The notes beneath the pieces were generated by a model that was given only the letters and a program-made list of their open reading frames with translations, did not search any database and was not told where the DNA came from. 64,000 nt of DNA from Verrucosispora sioxanthis. Lineage in GTDB: Bacteria; Actinomycetota; Actinomycetes; Mycobacteriales; Micromonosporaceae. The stretch is taken from the NCBI RefSeq assembly GCF_010560025.1, contig NZ_SAIY01000012.1, positions 62,001 through 126,000 on the forward strand, given 5' to 3'. The translations under genes and the position numbers were made by a program. Position 1 is the first letter of the stretch. The number at the start of each line of letters is the position of its first letter. Shown here in pieces: positions 8,334-16,799 of the stretch.

Positions 8334-10052
8334 GCGGGATCCGGTGGAGGCGAAGGCGGTCAGGAAGCGGTCGCGGAACTCGTGCATCGGCCAGACCGGG
8401 GCGTTGGCGTCCGGAGTAAGGCCGTCCTGCCAGCCCCAGTCGTTGATCCGCTCGAACACGGCCGGGTCCTTCGCCACGATGTGGATCGGCACGTCGTGAC
8501 TCGGGTTCTCGCCGGTGACGACGGGCGCGGGCTGGTGGTCGCCGACGAAGACCAGCACCGTGTCGTCGTCGCCGTAGCGCTCCACGTAGGAAATGAGCGT
8601 ACGCAGCGTGTAGCTGATCGAGTGCCGGTAGCCGGTGCGGGCCTGCGCCGTCGGCGTGCCGATGATGCCCCGCCGGAACACCTCGCCGTCGTCGATGGTG
8701 TCCCAGTCGACAAGCGACGGCACCTTCGTCCAGGGGGAGTGGCTGGAGACCAGGGCCAGCTCGGCCATGACCGGACGGTCCTGCTGCCCGGCCAGCTCCC
8801 GCTGGTGGAACTGGTGGATGGCGAACTGGTCCGGCATCGGGGCGAAGGCGAACTTGGGGCCCTGGTAGCCCAGGTCGGGGCCGCTGTAGAACTGCTCGTA
8901 GCCGTAGAAGGCGCCCTCCGGCCAGGCCTGGTTGACCGCCGGCATCACCCCGACCGTACGCCAGGAGGCGCGCCGGAACGCGTCACCGAGGGTGAACCGA
9001 TCGGTGGCGAGCAGGTTCCGGTAGCGCTGGTTGTTGTCCACCCACAGGCCGGAGAGCAGCGTGGCGTGTGCCAACCAGCTCGCACCGCCGATCGTCGGTG
9101 AGGTGAGGAAGCCGCTGCGGGTGCCGAACCCGGCCGTGGCCAGCCGGTCGGCGCGCTCGTCGAGCATCCGGGGGATGGAGGCGAACTCGGCGTCGGTGAC
9201 CGCGTCGCGGCCGTAGCTCTCCACGAAGGCGATCACCACGTTCTTGCCGCGCAGCCCGGTGAGCAACTGGTCGCCGGGCACGTCCCGGAACGGGTCTACC
9301 CCCACCTCGTTGGCGAACGCCTGGCGGTCGTACAGCCGGTCCCGGACCTCGGCGGCGTGCTCCTGCACGAGGATCGTGGCGTTGGTGTCGGCCATCGGCA
9401 TGGCGGGCACGATCCGTGCCCCGAAGGCGGCCAGCACCGCCCAGACCAGCACCAGCGTGGCGATCGCGCGCGTGCTGCCGGTGCGGTGTCGGGCCAGCAA
9501 CCCGGACAGCCGCACCGCCGACAGAGCGGTCAGTACCGGTACGGACAGCAGAACCAACCCGACCCCGAGTGCGATGGCGATCGCGCCCGGTCGGCCGATC
9601 GACTCGGCCACGAAGGTGAACGCCTCGTCCAGCAGGGACCAGTCCAGCACCAGGTCGAACGGGCGGCCCAGTGACGAGTAGAAGCCGAGGTCGCCGACCT
9701 TCACCACGGCGACGAGCCCGAGCAGCCCACCGGCCAGCACGGCCACCACCCGGCGGGGCCGACCGGGCAGCGCGAGCAGCAGCGCGGCCAGCAACAGCCC
9801 CTCCAGCGGGATCCGCAGAAACGCGCCGGGTTCCAGCTGCCACGGCCGGTTGGGCAGGGTGAACGTGACAAGCACCAGCAGCGCGGCGAGCGCCGTGACC
9901 ACCCGCGCGACGATCCGTCGGCGCAGGGTGACCGGCGCCGGCCGGGACGCGGCGTCATCCGCCCCGGTCCCGTGTGTGTGTTCGAGCGGGTCGGTGATGG
10001 CGCTCGGGTTCTGGTCGGCGTCGGGCGTGGATGCCGGATCGGCGATCGACAA
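8313..10052 (-). CDS. LTA-synthase/sulfatase-like membrane phosphatase
   Basis: About 579 residues. The N-terminal half has five membrane segments (ALLVLVTFTL; GLLLAALLLALPG; VVAVLAGGLLGLVAVV; IALGVGLVLLSVPVL; LVLVWAVLAAFGA). The C-terminal extracytoplasmic domain belongs to the alkaline-phosphatase superfamily: VVIAFVESYGRDA metal site, TSPTIGGASWLAH nucleophile region, VFVGDHQPAP metal site. Relatives transfer phosphoglycerol or phosphoethanolamine, or hydrolyse sulfate esters, at the cell surface. The start is inferred as TTG 10052, with CCCGGAG six bases before it; the frame runs further upstream into the preceding gene. It lies 14 bases downstream of a CDP-alcohol phosphotransferase, which suggests a shared lipid or polymer pathway. 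Confidence 0.8.
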   Translation of the reverse strand: MSIADPASTPDADQNPSAITDPLEHTHGTGADDAASRPAPVTLRRRIVARVVTALAALLVLVTFTLPNRPWQLEPGAFLRIPLEGLLLAALLLALPGRPRRVVAVLAGGLLGLVAVVKVGDLGFYSSLGRPFDLVLDWSLLDEAFTFVAESIGRPGAIAIALGVGLVLLSVPVLTALSAVRLSGLLARHRTGSTRAIATLVLVWAVLAAFGARIVPAMPMADTNATILVQEHAAEVRDRLYDRQAFANEVGVDPFRDVPGDQLLTGLRGKNVVIAFVESYGRDAVTDAEFASIPRMLDERADRLATAGFGTRSGFLTSPTIGGASWLAHATLLSGLWVDNNQRYRNLLATDRFTLGDAFRRASWRTVGVMPAVNQAWPEGAFYGYEQFYSGPDLGYQGPKFAFAPMPDQFAIHQFHQRELAGQQDRPVMAELALVSSHSPWTKVPSLVDWDTIDDGEVFRRGIIGTPTAQARTGYRHSISYTLRTLISYVERYGDDDTVLVFVGDHQPAPVVTGENPSHDVPIHIVAKDPAVFERINDWGWQDGLTPDANAPVWPMHEFRDRFLTAFASTGSRPQAHPR

Positions 10053-10066
10053 CTGGGTCTCCGGGC

Positions 10067-10888
10067 TCAGCGCAGCGACAGGACGGGGGCGGTGGACAGG
10101 TCGCGCTCGTCGGCCCGATCGGCCCGCCGGACGCCGATCGGCACCGTCGGCATGGTCGGAACCACCGGCACCACCACGGCCGGGACGGGCCGGACCTGCC
10201 GGTGGCGCCACAGCCAGCCGACGTCGCGGCCGAACGACTCGACCAGCAGCCCCAGCGCGACCACCAGCACGACAGTGGTCAGTACTCCGGGCAGCACCTG
10301 GGCGGCGGCGACCGCGAGCATGACTCCCTGGACCGCGGCGACCACCTTACGCCAGTACCGGTGCGGCAGCTGCGCGTTGACCCAGGGCAGCAGCCAGCCG
10401 GCGACCAGGAACACGTACCGCATCAGGCCGATGGCGAGCACCCAGGCACCGACCGACGGCGCGACGTGCAGGCTCAGCATCAGCACCAGGAACGAGTCGA
10501 CCTCCATGTCGAACCTGGCGCCGAGGGCGCTCGTCGTCCCGGTACGGCGGGCCACCTTGCCGTCGACCGCGTCGAGCGCCAGCGCCACCGCCGTCATCGC
10601 CACCAGCAGTGCCACCGGGGCGGGGCGACCGTCGGTCAGCGCGTCGGCGATCAGCGCGGTCACCGCACCGACCAGCAGCCCACGGCCCATGGTCACCCAG
10701 TCGGCCGGTCCCAGTCGGTCCGAGCCTGCGTGACGGAGCCCACGCACGAGTGCCAGGTAGGTCACCGCCCCGTACGCCAGGCCCGCCAGCCAGCCCGCGA
10801 CACCGAGACCGACCGTCGCGGCGAGCCCCGCCAGCAGGACGATCTGGACGATCAGCCCGATTTGCGGATTGGTTCGAACTGTGGACAC
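10067..10888 (-). CDS. CDP-alcohol phosphatidyltransferase family protein
   Basis: 273 residues from GTG 10888 (GGAGG just upstream). It has multiple membrane helices and the complete family signature: D106-xx-D109-G110-xx-A113-R114, G123, D127 and D131 (read as DAVDGKVARR ... GARFDMEVD). These residues bind Mg and the CDP-alcohol. The enzyme condenses a CDP-activated alcohol with a second alcohol, such as inositol phosphate or glycerol phosphate; the acceptor cannot be told. A Pro/Val-rich cytoplasmic tail ends the protein. First gene of a leftward operon with the LTA-synthase-like protein, divergent from the pterin-like operon across 97 bases (10889-10985). Confidence 0.88.
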   Translation of the reverse strand: MSTVRTNPQIGLIVQIVLLAGLAATVGLGVAGWLAGLAYGAVTYLALVRGLRHAGSDRLGPADWVTMGRGLLVGAVTALIADALTDGRPAPVALLVAMTAVALALDAVDGKVARRTGTTSALGARFDMEVDSFLVLMLSLHVAPSVGAWVLAIGLMRYVFLVAGWLLPWVNAQLPHRYWRKVVAAVQGVMLAVAAAQVLPGVLTTVVLVVALGLLVESFGRDVGWLWRHRQVRPVPAVVVPVVPTMPTVPIGVRRADRADERDLSTAPVLSLR

Positions 10889-10985
10889 CGTGCCTCCGTG
10901 TTTATGATCGACGACCCCCCGACAGGGAACTACGGAAAATACGACGGATCGGTTCGGTCTGGACGCAGGTAAGGAGAAAAAACCG

Positions 10986-11966
10986 GTGACGCGTTCCGCC
11001 CTCGCCTTCTGGCTCCGGGCTCCCGGCGCGGGTGAGCTCCGTCCGGTGACGCTGCCGGAACCGAGCGCCGACGAGGTCCTGGTGCGTAGCCGGTACTCCG
11101 GGGTCAGCCGGGGCACCGAGACGTTGGTCTTCACCGGCGGCGTGCCGGCCAGCCAGTACGCCGCGATGCGTGCCCCGTTCCAGGAGGGTGACTTTCCGGC
11201 CCCGGTCAAGTACGGCTACCTCAGCGTCGGCGAGGTCGAGCAGGGTCCGGCGCGCCTGCTCGGGCGTACGGTGTTCTGCCTGCACCCGCACCAGAGCGCG
11301 TACGTGGTGCCGGCGGAGGCGGTGACCGTCGTACCGGAAAACGTGCCGGCGGCCCGCGCGGTGCTGGCCGGCACGGTGGAAACCGCCGTCAACGCGTTGT
11401 GGGACGCCCCGCCCCTGGTCGGCGACCGGGTGACCGTGGTCGGCGGTGGCATGGTCGGCTGCGCGGTGACCGCCCTGTTGGCCCGCTTCCCGGGCGTACG
11501 GGTGGAACTGGTGGACACCGATCCGGCCCGCGCCGAGGTGGCTGCCGCGCTGGGCGTCGACTTCGCCACCCCCGAGACCGCCAGCGACGGCCGTGACCTG
11601 GTGGTGCACGCCAGCGCCAGCGCCGCCGGTCTGCAACGCGGCCTGGACCTGCTCGCACCGGAAGGCACCCTGCTCGAACTGAGCTGGTACGGCGACCGAC
11701 CGGTGCAGTTGTCCCTCGGTGGTGCGTTCCATTCTGGACGGCTGAGCATCCGTAGCAGCCAGGTCGGCATGGTGGCTCCGGCGCGACGTGGCAGTCGCAG
11801 CTACGCCGACCGGATGGCACTCGCCCTGGACCTGCTCGCCGATCCGAGGTTCGACGCGCTGATCACCGGCCGGTCGCCGTTCGCGGAACTGCCCGACGTG
11901 CTCGCCCGACTCAGCGGGGGCGACCTGCCCGCGCTGTGCCACCTCATCACCTACGACGGGAAGTGA
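10986..11966 (+). CDS. BchC-like medium-chain dehydrogenase without zinc site
   Basis: 326 residues from GTG 10986, with AAGGAG upstream. It has an MDR fold with a Rossmann nucleotide motif VVGGGMVG (about 155) and an acidic end of strand 2 (ELVDTDPAR), which suggests NAD. The usual catalytic-zinc Cys and GHE motifs are absent: the first loop reads RYSGVSRGTE and the second KYGYLSVGEV. This pattern is shared with BchC-type bacteriochlorophyllide dehydrogenases and related uncharacterised oxidoreductases. First gene of a seven-gene rightward operon. The role is probably oxidation of a polyol or side-chain alcohol in the product; inference only. Confidence 0.8.
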   Translation: MTRSALAFWLRAPGAGELRPVTLPEPSADEVLVRSRYSGVSRGTETLVFTGGVPASQYAAMRAPFQEGDFPAPVKYGYLSVGEVEQGPARLLGRTVFCLHPHQSAYVVPAEAVTVVPENVPAARAVLAGTVETAVNALWDAPPLVGDRVTVVGGGMVGCAVTALLARFPGVRVELVDTDPARAEVAAALGVDFATPETASDGRDLVVHASASAAGLQRGLDLLAPEGTLLELSWYGDRPVQLSLGGAFHSGRLSIRSSQVGMVAPARRGSRSYADRMALALDLLADPRFDALITGRSPFAELPDVLARLSGGDLPALCHLITYDGK

Positions 11967-11969
11967 ACC

Positions 11970-12401
11970 GTGTTCAGCGTTACCGTCCGTGACCACATCA
12001 TGATCGCCCACAGCTTCCGCGGCGAGGTCTTCGGCCCCGCCCAGCGGCTGCACGGCGCGACGTTCGTGGTCGACGCCACCTTCCGCCGCCCCGACCTCGA
12101 CGACGACGGCATCGTGGTCGACATCGGACTGGCCACCGACCAGCTCAAGGCGGTGCTCGGCGAACTGAACTACCGCAACCTCGACGACGAACCCGCGTTC
12201 GCCGGGCGGAACACCACCACCGAGGTGCTGGCCAGCACCATCGCCGACCGGCTCGCCGACCGGGTGGCCGCGGGTCAACTGGGCGGCGGCGCCCGGGGCC
12301 TGACCGGCATCACGGTCACCCTGCACGAGTCGCACGTGGCCTGGGCCAGCTACGAGCGGGCGCTGCCCGGCTCGACCGCCGTCGGTGAGGGCACCGCCTG
12401 A
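11970..12401 (+). CDS. Degenerate 6-pyruvoyl-tetrahydropterin synthase / QueD homologue
   Basis: 143 residues from GTG 11970, three bases after the dehydrogenase stop. The tunnelling (T-fold) family is recognisable from AHSF, LHGATF, NTTTEVLAS and TLHES. Compared with QueD, key residues are missing: the catalytic Cys before the LHG motif is replaced (GPAQRLHG), the HGH zinc motif reads LHGA (H28 kept, A30), and the Asp-His pair of the relay is N67-Y68. H14 and the C-terminal Glu remain. It therefore probably binds a pterin or pyrimidine but does not run classical PTPS chemistry. Its position between a dehydrogenase and a glycosyltransferase supports a biosynthetic role. Confidence 0.82.
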   Translation: MFSVTVRDHIMIAHSFRGEVFGPAQRLHGATFVVDATFRRPDLDDDGIVVDIGLATDQLKAVLGELNYRNLDDEPAFAGRNTTTEVLASTIADRLADRVAAGQLGGGARGLTGITVTLHESHVAWASYERALPGSTAVGEGTA

Positions 12402-12402
12402 C

Positions 12403-13437
12403 GTGCCGATCCTGCACGTGATCCTGCCGGGCGACATCGACGACCCGGCGTCGCCCAGCGGCGGCAACGGCTACGACCGGCGGATCTGCGCCGGGCTCAC
12501 CGCCGCCGGCTGGTCGGTGCGCGAGCACGCCGTGGCCGGTGACTGGCCGCGACCGTCCCCGGCGGCGCGGGCGGCGCTGGCCGGACGTGCTGGCCGGCAC
12601 GCCGGACGGGGCGCTGGTGCTCGTCGACGGCCTCGTCGCCTCGGTGGTGCCGGACGTCCTCGCCGCCCACCGCGGGCGATTGCGGCTGGTCGCGCTGGTG
12701 CACCTGCCCCGAGACGACGACACCGAGGCCAGGGCGCTGGCCACGGTCACCGCCGTGGTGGCCACCAGCGCCTGGACCCGCGACGCGCTGCTGCGGCGGT
12801 ACGCGCTGCCCGCCGAGCGGGTGCACGTCGCCCCGCCCGGGGTGGACCCGGCCCCGCCGGCGCCCGGGTCGGCCACCGGATCGGCCCTGCTCTGCGTCGC
12901 CGCGGTCGCCCGACACAAGGGACACGACGTGCTGGTCGAGGCGCTGACCACGGTGGCCGACCGGCACTGGACGCTCACCTGTGTCGGACCGCTGCACCGG
13001 GAGCCGGAGTTCGTGCACCGGCTGCGCGAGCGGATCACCGCCGGCCGGCTCGGCGACCGGATCCGACTCACCGGACCGTTGGTCGGCGACCGGCTGCACG
13101 CCGCGTACGCCGCCGCCGACCTGCTGGTGCACCCGTCGCGGGGCGAGACGTACGGGATGGTGGTCACCGGGCGCTGGCGCGCGGCGTACCGGTGCTCGCC
13201 ACCGCCGTCGGCGGACTGCCTAACGCCCTCGGTCGCACGGCGGCGGGCGACCGGCCTGGTCTGCTGGTGCCGCCCGACGACCCGACCGCCCTCGCCACGG
13301 CGTTACGCCGCTGGCTCGACGACGCGGCCCTGCGCGAGCAGTTGCGGCACGCCGCCGTGCGGCGACGGGACACCCTCGCGGACTGGGACAGCACGGTCGC
13401 CCGGATCACCACGGCCCTGAAGGAGGCGTCGGCATGA
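12403..13437 (+). CDS. Family 4 glycosyltransferase, two frameshifts
   Basis: GT-B fold glycosyltransferase read in three pieces. Residues from VPILHVILPGD (12403) run to about 12583. The central part (VLAGTPDGALVLVDGL through HPSRGETYGMVVT) is in the next frame. The C-terminal part (EALARGVPVLATAVGGLP, then GLLVPPDDPTALA) returns to the first frame from about 13170. An extra G near 12583 and a missing base near 13170 restore one protein of about 345 residues. The GT4 retaining nucleotide-sugar site (VARHKGHD, then E-x7-E-like region) is present. It starts one base after the QueD-like stop, and its stop overlaps the methyltransferase start. It probably glycosylates the pathway intermediate or a lipid carrier. 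Confidence 0.78.
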   Translation: MPILHVILPGDIDDPASPSGGNGYDRRICAGLTAAGWSVREHAVAGDWPRPSPAARAALAGRAGRHAGRGAGARRRPRRLGGAGRPRRPPRAIAAGRAGAPAPRRRHRGQGAGHGHRRGGHQRLDPRRAAAAVRAARRAGARRPARGGPGPAGARVGHRIGPALRRRGRPTQGTRRAGRGADHGGRPALDAHLCRTAAPGAGVRAPAARADHRRPARRPDPTHRTVGRRPAARRVRRRRPAGAPVAGRDVRDGGHRALARGVPVLATAVGGLPNALGRTAAGDRPGLLVPPDDPTALATALRRWLDDAALREQLRHAAVRRRDTLADWDSTVARITTALKEASA

Positions 13438-14258
13438 GCATCGAACTCCCGCCCGATTTCGCGAAGTGGCTCGCGCTGCGCGAACCCGCCGACGTGGCGG
13501 CCCGGTCCACCGAACTTGTCGACACGCTGCGTACGGCGCTGCCCGGCCACGGCCCCCTGGTGGTGCATGATCTTGGCGCCGGGACCGGCTCGCTGGGCCG
13601 CTGGTTGGCCCCGCTGCTGCCCGGCGCCCAGCACTGGATCCTGTACGACCAGGATCCCGACCTGCTGGCCCGGGCGTGCGCCGGCATGCCGGCCACCGCC
13701 GCCGACGGGGCGCCGATCACCGTCGAGACCCGCCAGGGCGACCTGACCCGGCTGACCGCCGCCGAGCTGGCCGACGCCGCCCTGGTCACCGCCTCGGCCC
13801 TGCTCGACATGCTGACCGTCGAGGAACTCGACCGCCTGGTCGCCGCCTGTGCCGAGGCCGGTTGCCCGGCGTTGTTCCTGATCTCCGTGACCGGCGCGGT
13901 GCGGTTGACCCCGGCCGACCCGCTGGACGGGGAGGTCGCCGCCGCCTTCAACGCCCACCAACGTCGTACCGTCGGCGGCCGGCGGTTGCTCGGACCGGAC
14001 GCCGTCGACGCCTGCGTCGCCGCCTTCGCCCGCCACGGCGTGGACGTGCAACTGCGGCCCAGCCCCTGGCGGCTCGGGTCGGAGCAGGCCGCCCTGACGA
14101 CGGAGTGGTTCACCGGCTGGCTCGACGCGGCCCGTGAGCAACGCCCCGACCTGACCGTCCACACAGACGAGTACGCACGACGTCGGCTGGCGGAGGCTGA
14201 AAGCGGTCGCCTCGGGGTACTGGTCGGTCACGTCGACCTGCTGGCGCTGCTCCGTTGA
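13434..14258 (+). CDS. Class I SAM-dependent methyltransferase
   Basis: 274 residues from ATG 13434, overlapping the glycosyltransferase stop. A Rossmann SAM site reads VVHDLGAGTGSLG (about residue 42), with an acidic motif II region LYDQDPDLL and motif IV region ALVTASALLDMLT. It is not an RNA or DNA amino-methyltransferase (no NPPY). Small-molecule methylation fits its place inside the biosynthetic-looking operon. Its acceptor is unknown. Confidence 0.8.
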   Translation: MSIELPPDFAKWLALREPADVAARSTELVDTLRTALPGHGPLVVHDLGAGTGSLGRWLAPLLPGAQHWILYDQDPDLLARACAGMPATAADGAPITVETRQGDLTRLTAAELADAALVTASALLDMLTVEELDRLVAACAEAGCPALFLISVTGAVRLTPADPLDGEVAAAFNAHQRRTVGGRRLLGPDAVDACVAAFARHGVDVQLRPSPWRLGSEQAALTTEWFTGWLDAAREQRPDLTVHTDEYARRRLAEAESGRLGVLVGHVDLLALLR

Positions 14259-14320
14259 ACCGGCAGCCGACCAGCTACGTGCGTACAGTCAGGGAAGATC
14301 GTCATGCCGGGGAGGCACGA

Positions 14321-15283
14321 GTGGGGGAAGAAGCTGGCGACGCCGCACCCACGGCGACCCCGGCGCGCCGTTCGTTCTGGGGCTGGGCCCGACTGGCACT
14401 GGGAGTGGCCGTCCTCGTCGGGCTGCTCTGCTGGCTCGGCACCGGGCCGTTCCTGGCCGGGCTGCGGCTGATCGACGCGCCCGCGCTGGCCGCCGCGCTC
14501 GCCATCGGCGTCCTCACCACCGTCTGCGCCGCTTGGCGGTGGAGCCTCGTCGCCGGTGGCCTCGGCGTACGTCTGCCGCTGCGGGAGGCGGTCGCCCACT
14601 GCTACCGGGCGATCTTCCTCAACGCGACGCTGCCCGGCGGCATCCTCGGTGACGTGCACCGCGCGGTGCGGCACGGCCGCGACGTGGGCGACGTCGGACG
14701 CGGCATCCGCGCGGTGGTGTGGGAACGGATGGCCGGGCAGGTGGTGCTGGTCGCGGTCGCCGCGGTGCTGCTGTTCGCCTTCCCGTCGCCGGTGCGCCCG
14801 TTCCTGCCGGTGGCCACCGCCGTGGCGGTGGCGGTGCTGGTCGCCGTGGTGGTGGCGGCCCGGCTGCTGCCGCACTCCGGCGCCTCCCGGTGGGCCCGAG
14901 CACTGGGCACCGCCGTGTCGGACGTACGCCTCGGGCTGCTCGGCCGGCGTACCTGGGCAGGGGTCCTGCTCGCCTCCGCGCTGGCGGTGGCCGGGCACCT
15001 CGCGACCTTCCTGGTGGCCGCACGCACGGCGGGTTCGACCGCCCCGCTGACCCTGCTGTTGCCGCTGACCCTGCTGGCCCTGCTCGCGATGGGGGTGCCG
15101 GCGAACGTCGCCGGGTTCGGCCCTCGCGAGGGGGTGGCCGCGTGGGCGTTCGCCGCCGCGGGCCTGACCGCCGCCGAGGGGGTGGCCACCGCGACGGTGT
15201 ACGGCGCCCTGGTGCTCGTCGCGAGCCTGCCGGGAGCCGCCGTGCTCCTGGCCCGACGTGTCCGTGTACCCGCCACCGTCTGA
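14321..15283 (+). CDS. LPG-synthase-type (UPF0104/AglD-like) membrane protein
   Basis: About 320 residues and seven to eight membrane helices, matching the lysylphosphatidylglycerol synthase transmembrane (flippase) family. Conserved-looking features are FLNATLPGGILGDVHRAV and VPANVAGFGPREGVAAW. GTG 14321 is chosen because GGGGAGG precedes it; an in-frame TTG at 14255, overlapping the methyltransferase stop, would add 22 residues. Relatives move lipids or lipid-linked sugars across the membrane. Together with the neighbouring glycosyltransferase and CDP-alcohol enzyme, this suggests the product is lipid-linked or exported; inference. Confidence 0.82.
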   Translation: MGEEAGDAAPTATPARRSFWGWARLALGVAVLVGLLCWLGTGPFLAGLRLIDAPALAAALAIGVLTTVCAAWRWSLVAGGLGVRLPLREAVAHCYRAIFLNATLPGGILGDVHRAVRHGRDVGDVGRGIRAVVWERMAGQVVLVAVAAVLLFAFPSPVRPFLPVATAVAVAVLVAVVVAARLLPHSGASRWARALGTAVSDVRLGLLGRRTWAGVLLASALAVAGHLATFLVAARTAGSTAPLTLLLPLTLLALLAMGVPANVAGFGPREGVAAWAFAAAGLTAAEGVATATVYGALVLVASLPGAAVLLARRVRVPATV

Positions 15284-15294
15284 CGAGGAGACCC

Positions 15295-15936
15295 ATGTCC
15301 GAAACACTGCCTGTCGCCACCATCCGGACGCAGGTCACCGTGCCGCTGCGGTTTCCCGACGGTTACACCACCACGGCTCGACTGTTCACCTTCGACGGGC
15401 TCGTCGACGGCCGGGAGCACCTCGCCTTCCGCCTCGGCGATCCCAGCGCGGCGGAACGCGCCGGCGACGTGCCGCTGGTCCGTCCGCACAGCGAATGCCT
15501 CACCGGCGACGTGTTCGGCAGCCAACGCTGCGACTGCGGGCCGCAGTTGCGCGAGGCGGTGCAGCGCATCGCCGACGTCGGCGGTTACCTGCTCTACCTG
15601 CGCCAGGAGGGCCGGGGCATCGGGCTGTACGCCAAGCTCGACGCGTACGCGTTGCAGGACGCGGGGCTGGACACCTTCGAGGCCAACGTCGCGCTCGGTC
15701 ACGCCGAGGACGAACGCGACTACACCGTGGCGGCGCAGATGCTCGCCGCGCTCGGTGTCGGCCCGATCTCGGTGCTGAGCAACAACCCGGAGAAGACCGA
15801 GCAGTTGGGGCGGCTCGGGATCACTGTGACCGAGCAGGTGCCCACCGGAGTGTTCCTGTCCCCGGCCAACGCCGACTACCTCGCGGCGAAGGCCAGCCGC
15901 GCGGCCCGCGCCGCCGACCTTCCCTTCGTCCGGTGA
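15295..15936 (+). CDS. ribA: GTP cyclohydrolase II
   Basis: 213 residues from ATG 15295 with GAGGAG upstream. It contains the zinc-binding HSECLTGD..GSQRCDCG block (C68, C79, C81) and RQEGRGIGL. Y118 (DAYALQD) is retained, at the position whose loss in a Streptomyces paralogue has been linked to formation of a formylated product, so canonical chemistry is predicted: GTP to 2,5-diamino-6-ribosylamino-pyrimidinone phosphate plus formate and pyrophosphate. The usual RibB fusion partner and the other rib genes are absent here. It therefore probably feeds a dedicated pathway rather than general riboflavin synthesis. The stop overlaps the reductase start. Confidence 0.9.
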   Translation: MSETLPVATIRTQVTVPLRFPDGYTTTARLFTFDGLVDGREHLAFRLGDPSAAERAGDVPLVRPHSECLTGDVFGSQRCDCGPQLREAVQRIADVGGYLLYLRQEGRGIGLYAKLDAYALQDAGLDTFEANVALGHAEDERDYTVAAQMLAALGVGPISVLSNNPEKTEQLGRLGITVTEQVPTGVFLSPANADYLAAKASRAARAADLPFVR

Positions 15937-16649
15937 CCGCCTCGTCCGGGGCGGCCCGGCCGTACGTGCTGCTCAGCTGCGCCACCTCGATCGACGGCTA
16001 CATCGACGACGCCACCGACGAGCGGCTGCTGCTGTCCAACGACGCGGATCTCGACCGGGTCGACGAGGTCCGGGCGGGCTGCGACGCGATCCTGGTCGGT
16101 GCCGGCACCGTTCGCCGTGACGATCCCCGGTTGCTGGTGCGCTGCGAACGGCGCCGGGCCGACCGGGTCGCCCGTGGCCTGCCGGCATCGCCGACCCGGG
16201 TGACCATGACCGGCTGTGGCGACCTGGACCCCGAGGCCCGGCTGTTCACCGTGGGTGACACCGACCGGATCGTCTACAGCGCCGGTGGGGCGGTCGAGAA
16301 GACCCGACACCGGCTCGGTGAGCTGGCCACCGTGGTCGACGCCGGTGATCCGGTCGACCTGCGATGGATGCTCACCGACCTGGCCGAGCGGGGTGTCGGT
16401 CGCCTGTTGGTGGAGGGCGGCGCGGGCGTGCACGGCCAGTTCCTCGCCGCCGGGCTGGCCGACGAGCTGCACCTGGTGGTGGCCCCGTTCTTCGTCGGGG
16501 ACCGGCGGGCGCCGAGGTTCGTCGGCGAGGGCAGCTTCCCGTGGCACCCGGGCCGGCGGGCGCAGGTGGTCGAGGCGCGTCAGATCGGTGACGTGGTGCT
16601 CACCCGCTACGCGTTGTCCGAACGCTGCGAGCCGCCGTCGACCGACTGA
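15933..16649 (+). CDS. RibD C-terminal / DHFR-like reductase
   Basis: 238 residues from GTG 15933 (GTGA overlap with ribA). A stand-alone RibD reductase domain: PYVLLSCATSIDGYI, DAILVGAGTVRRDDPRL, LLVEGGAGVHGQFLAAGLADEL. These are the NADPH and ribityl/pterin-binding elements of this dihydrofolate-reductase-like fold. No deaminase domain is present. Homologues in mycobacteria can reduce dihydrofolate, and others reduce the ribosyl group of the RibA product; either fits the operon. Last gene of the coupled set. A 41-base tandem repeat follows. Confidence 0.85.
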   Translation: MTASSGAARPYVLLSCATSIDGYIDDATDERLLLSNDADLDRVDEVRAGCDAILVGAGTVRRDDPRLLVRCERRRADRVARGLPASPTRVTMTGCGDLDPEARLFTVGDTDRIVYSAGGAVEKTRHRLGELATVVDAGDPVDLRWMLTDLAERGVGRLLVEGGAGVHGQFLAAGLADELHLVVAPFFVGDRRAPRFVGEGSFPWHPGRRAQVVEARQIGDVVLTRYALSERCEPPSTD

Positions 16650-16660
16650 CGGTCGCGCCG

Positions 16661-16798
16661 CATGCCGCATCTCGCGGTGTCCGGCGCGGCGGCGGGCGCG
16701 ACATGCGGCGTCTCGCGGTGTCGGTGCGGCGGCGGTCGGCGACATGCGGCATCTCGCGGTCTCCGGGCGGCGGGAGGGCGCGACATGCTGCATGAAGG
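16661..16798. repeat. 41-bp tandem repeat, three copies plus partial fourth
   Basis: Units begin at 16661, 16702, 16743 and 16784, each starting CATGC(C/G)GC(A/G)TCTCGCGG and followed by a G/C-rich spacer. The fourth is truncated after CATGCTGCATGA. Each unit head is a near-palindrome (GCGACATGC / GCATCTCGC). The array fills the gap between convergent operons (reductase and acyltransferase). It may act as a termination/attenuation region or binding array; no protein is encoded. Confidence 0.7.
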
Positions 16799-16799
16799 G

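Noticed and set aside
8148..9101. Plus-strand ORF opposite the LTA-synthase-like gene
   Set aside because: No family similarity; compositional shadow of the minus-strand gene, whose motifs are intact.
16661..16798. CRISPR array
   Set aside because: Repeats are contiguous 41-base units without unique spacers, only three full copies, and no cas genes are near.
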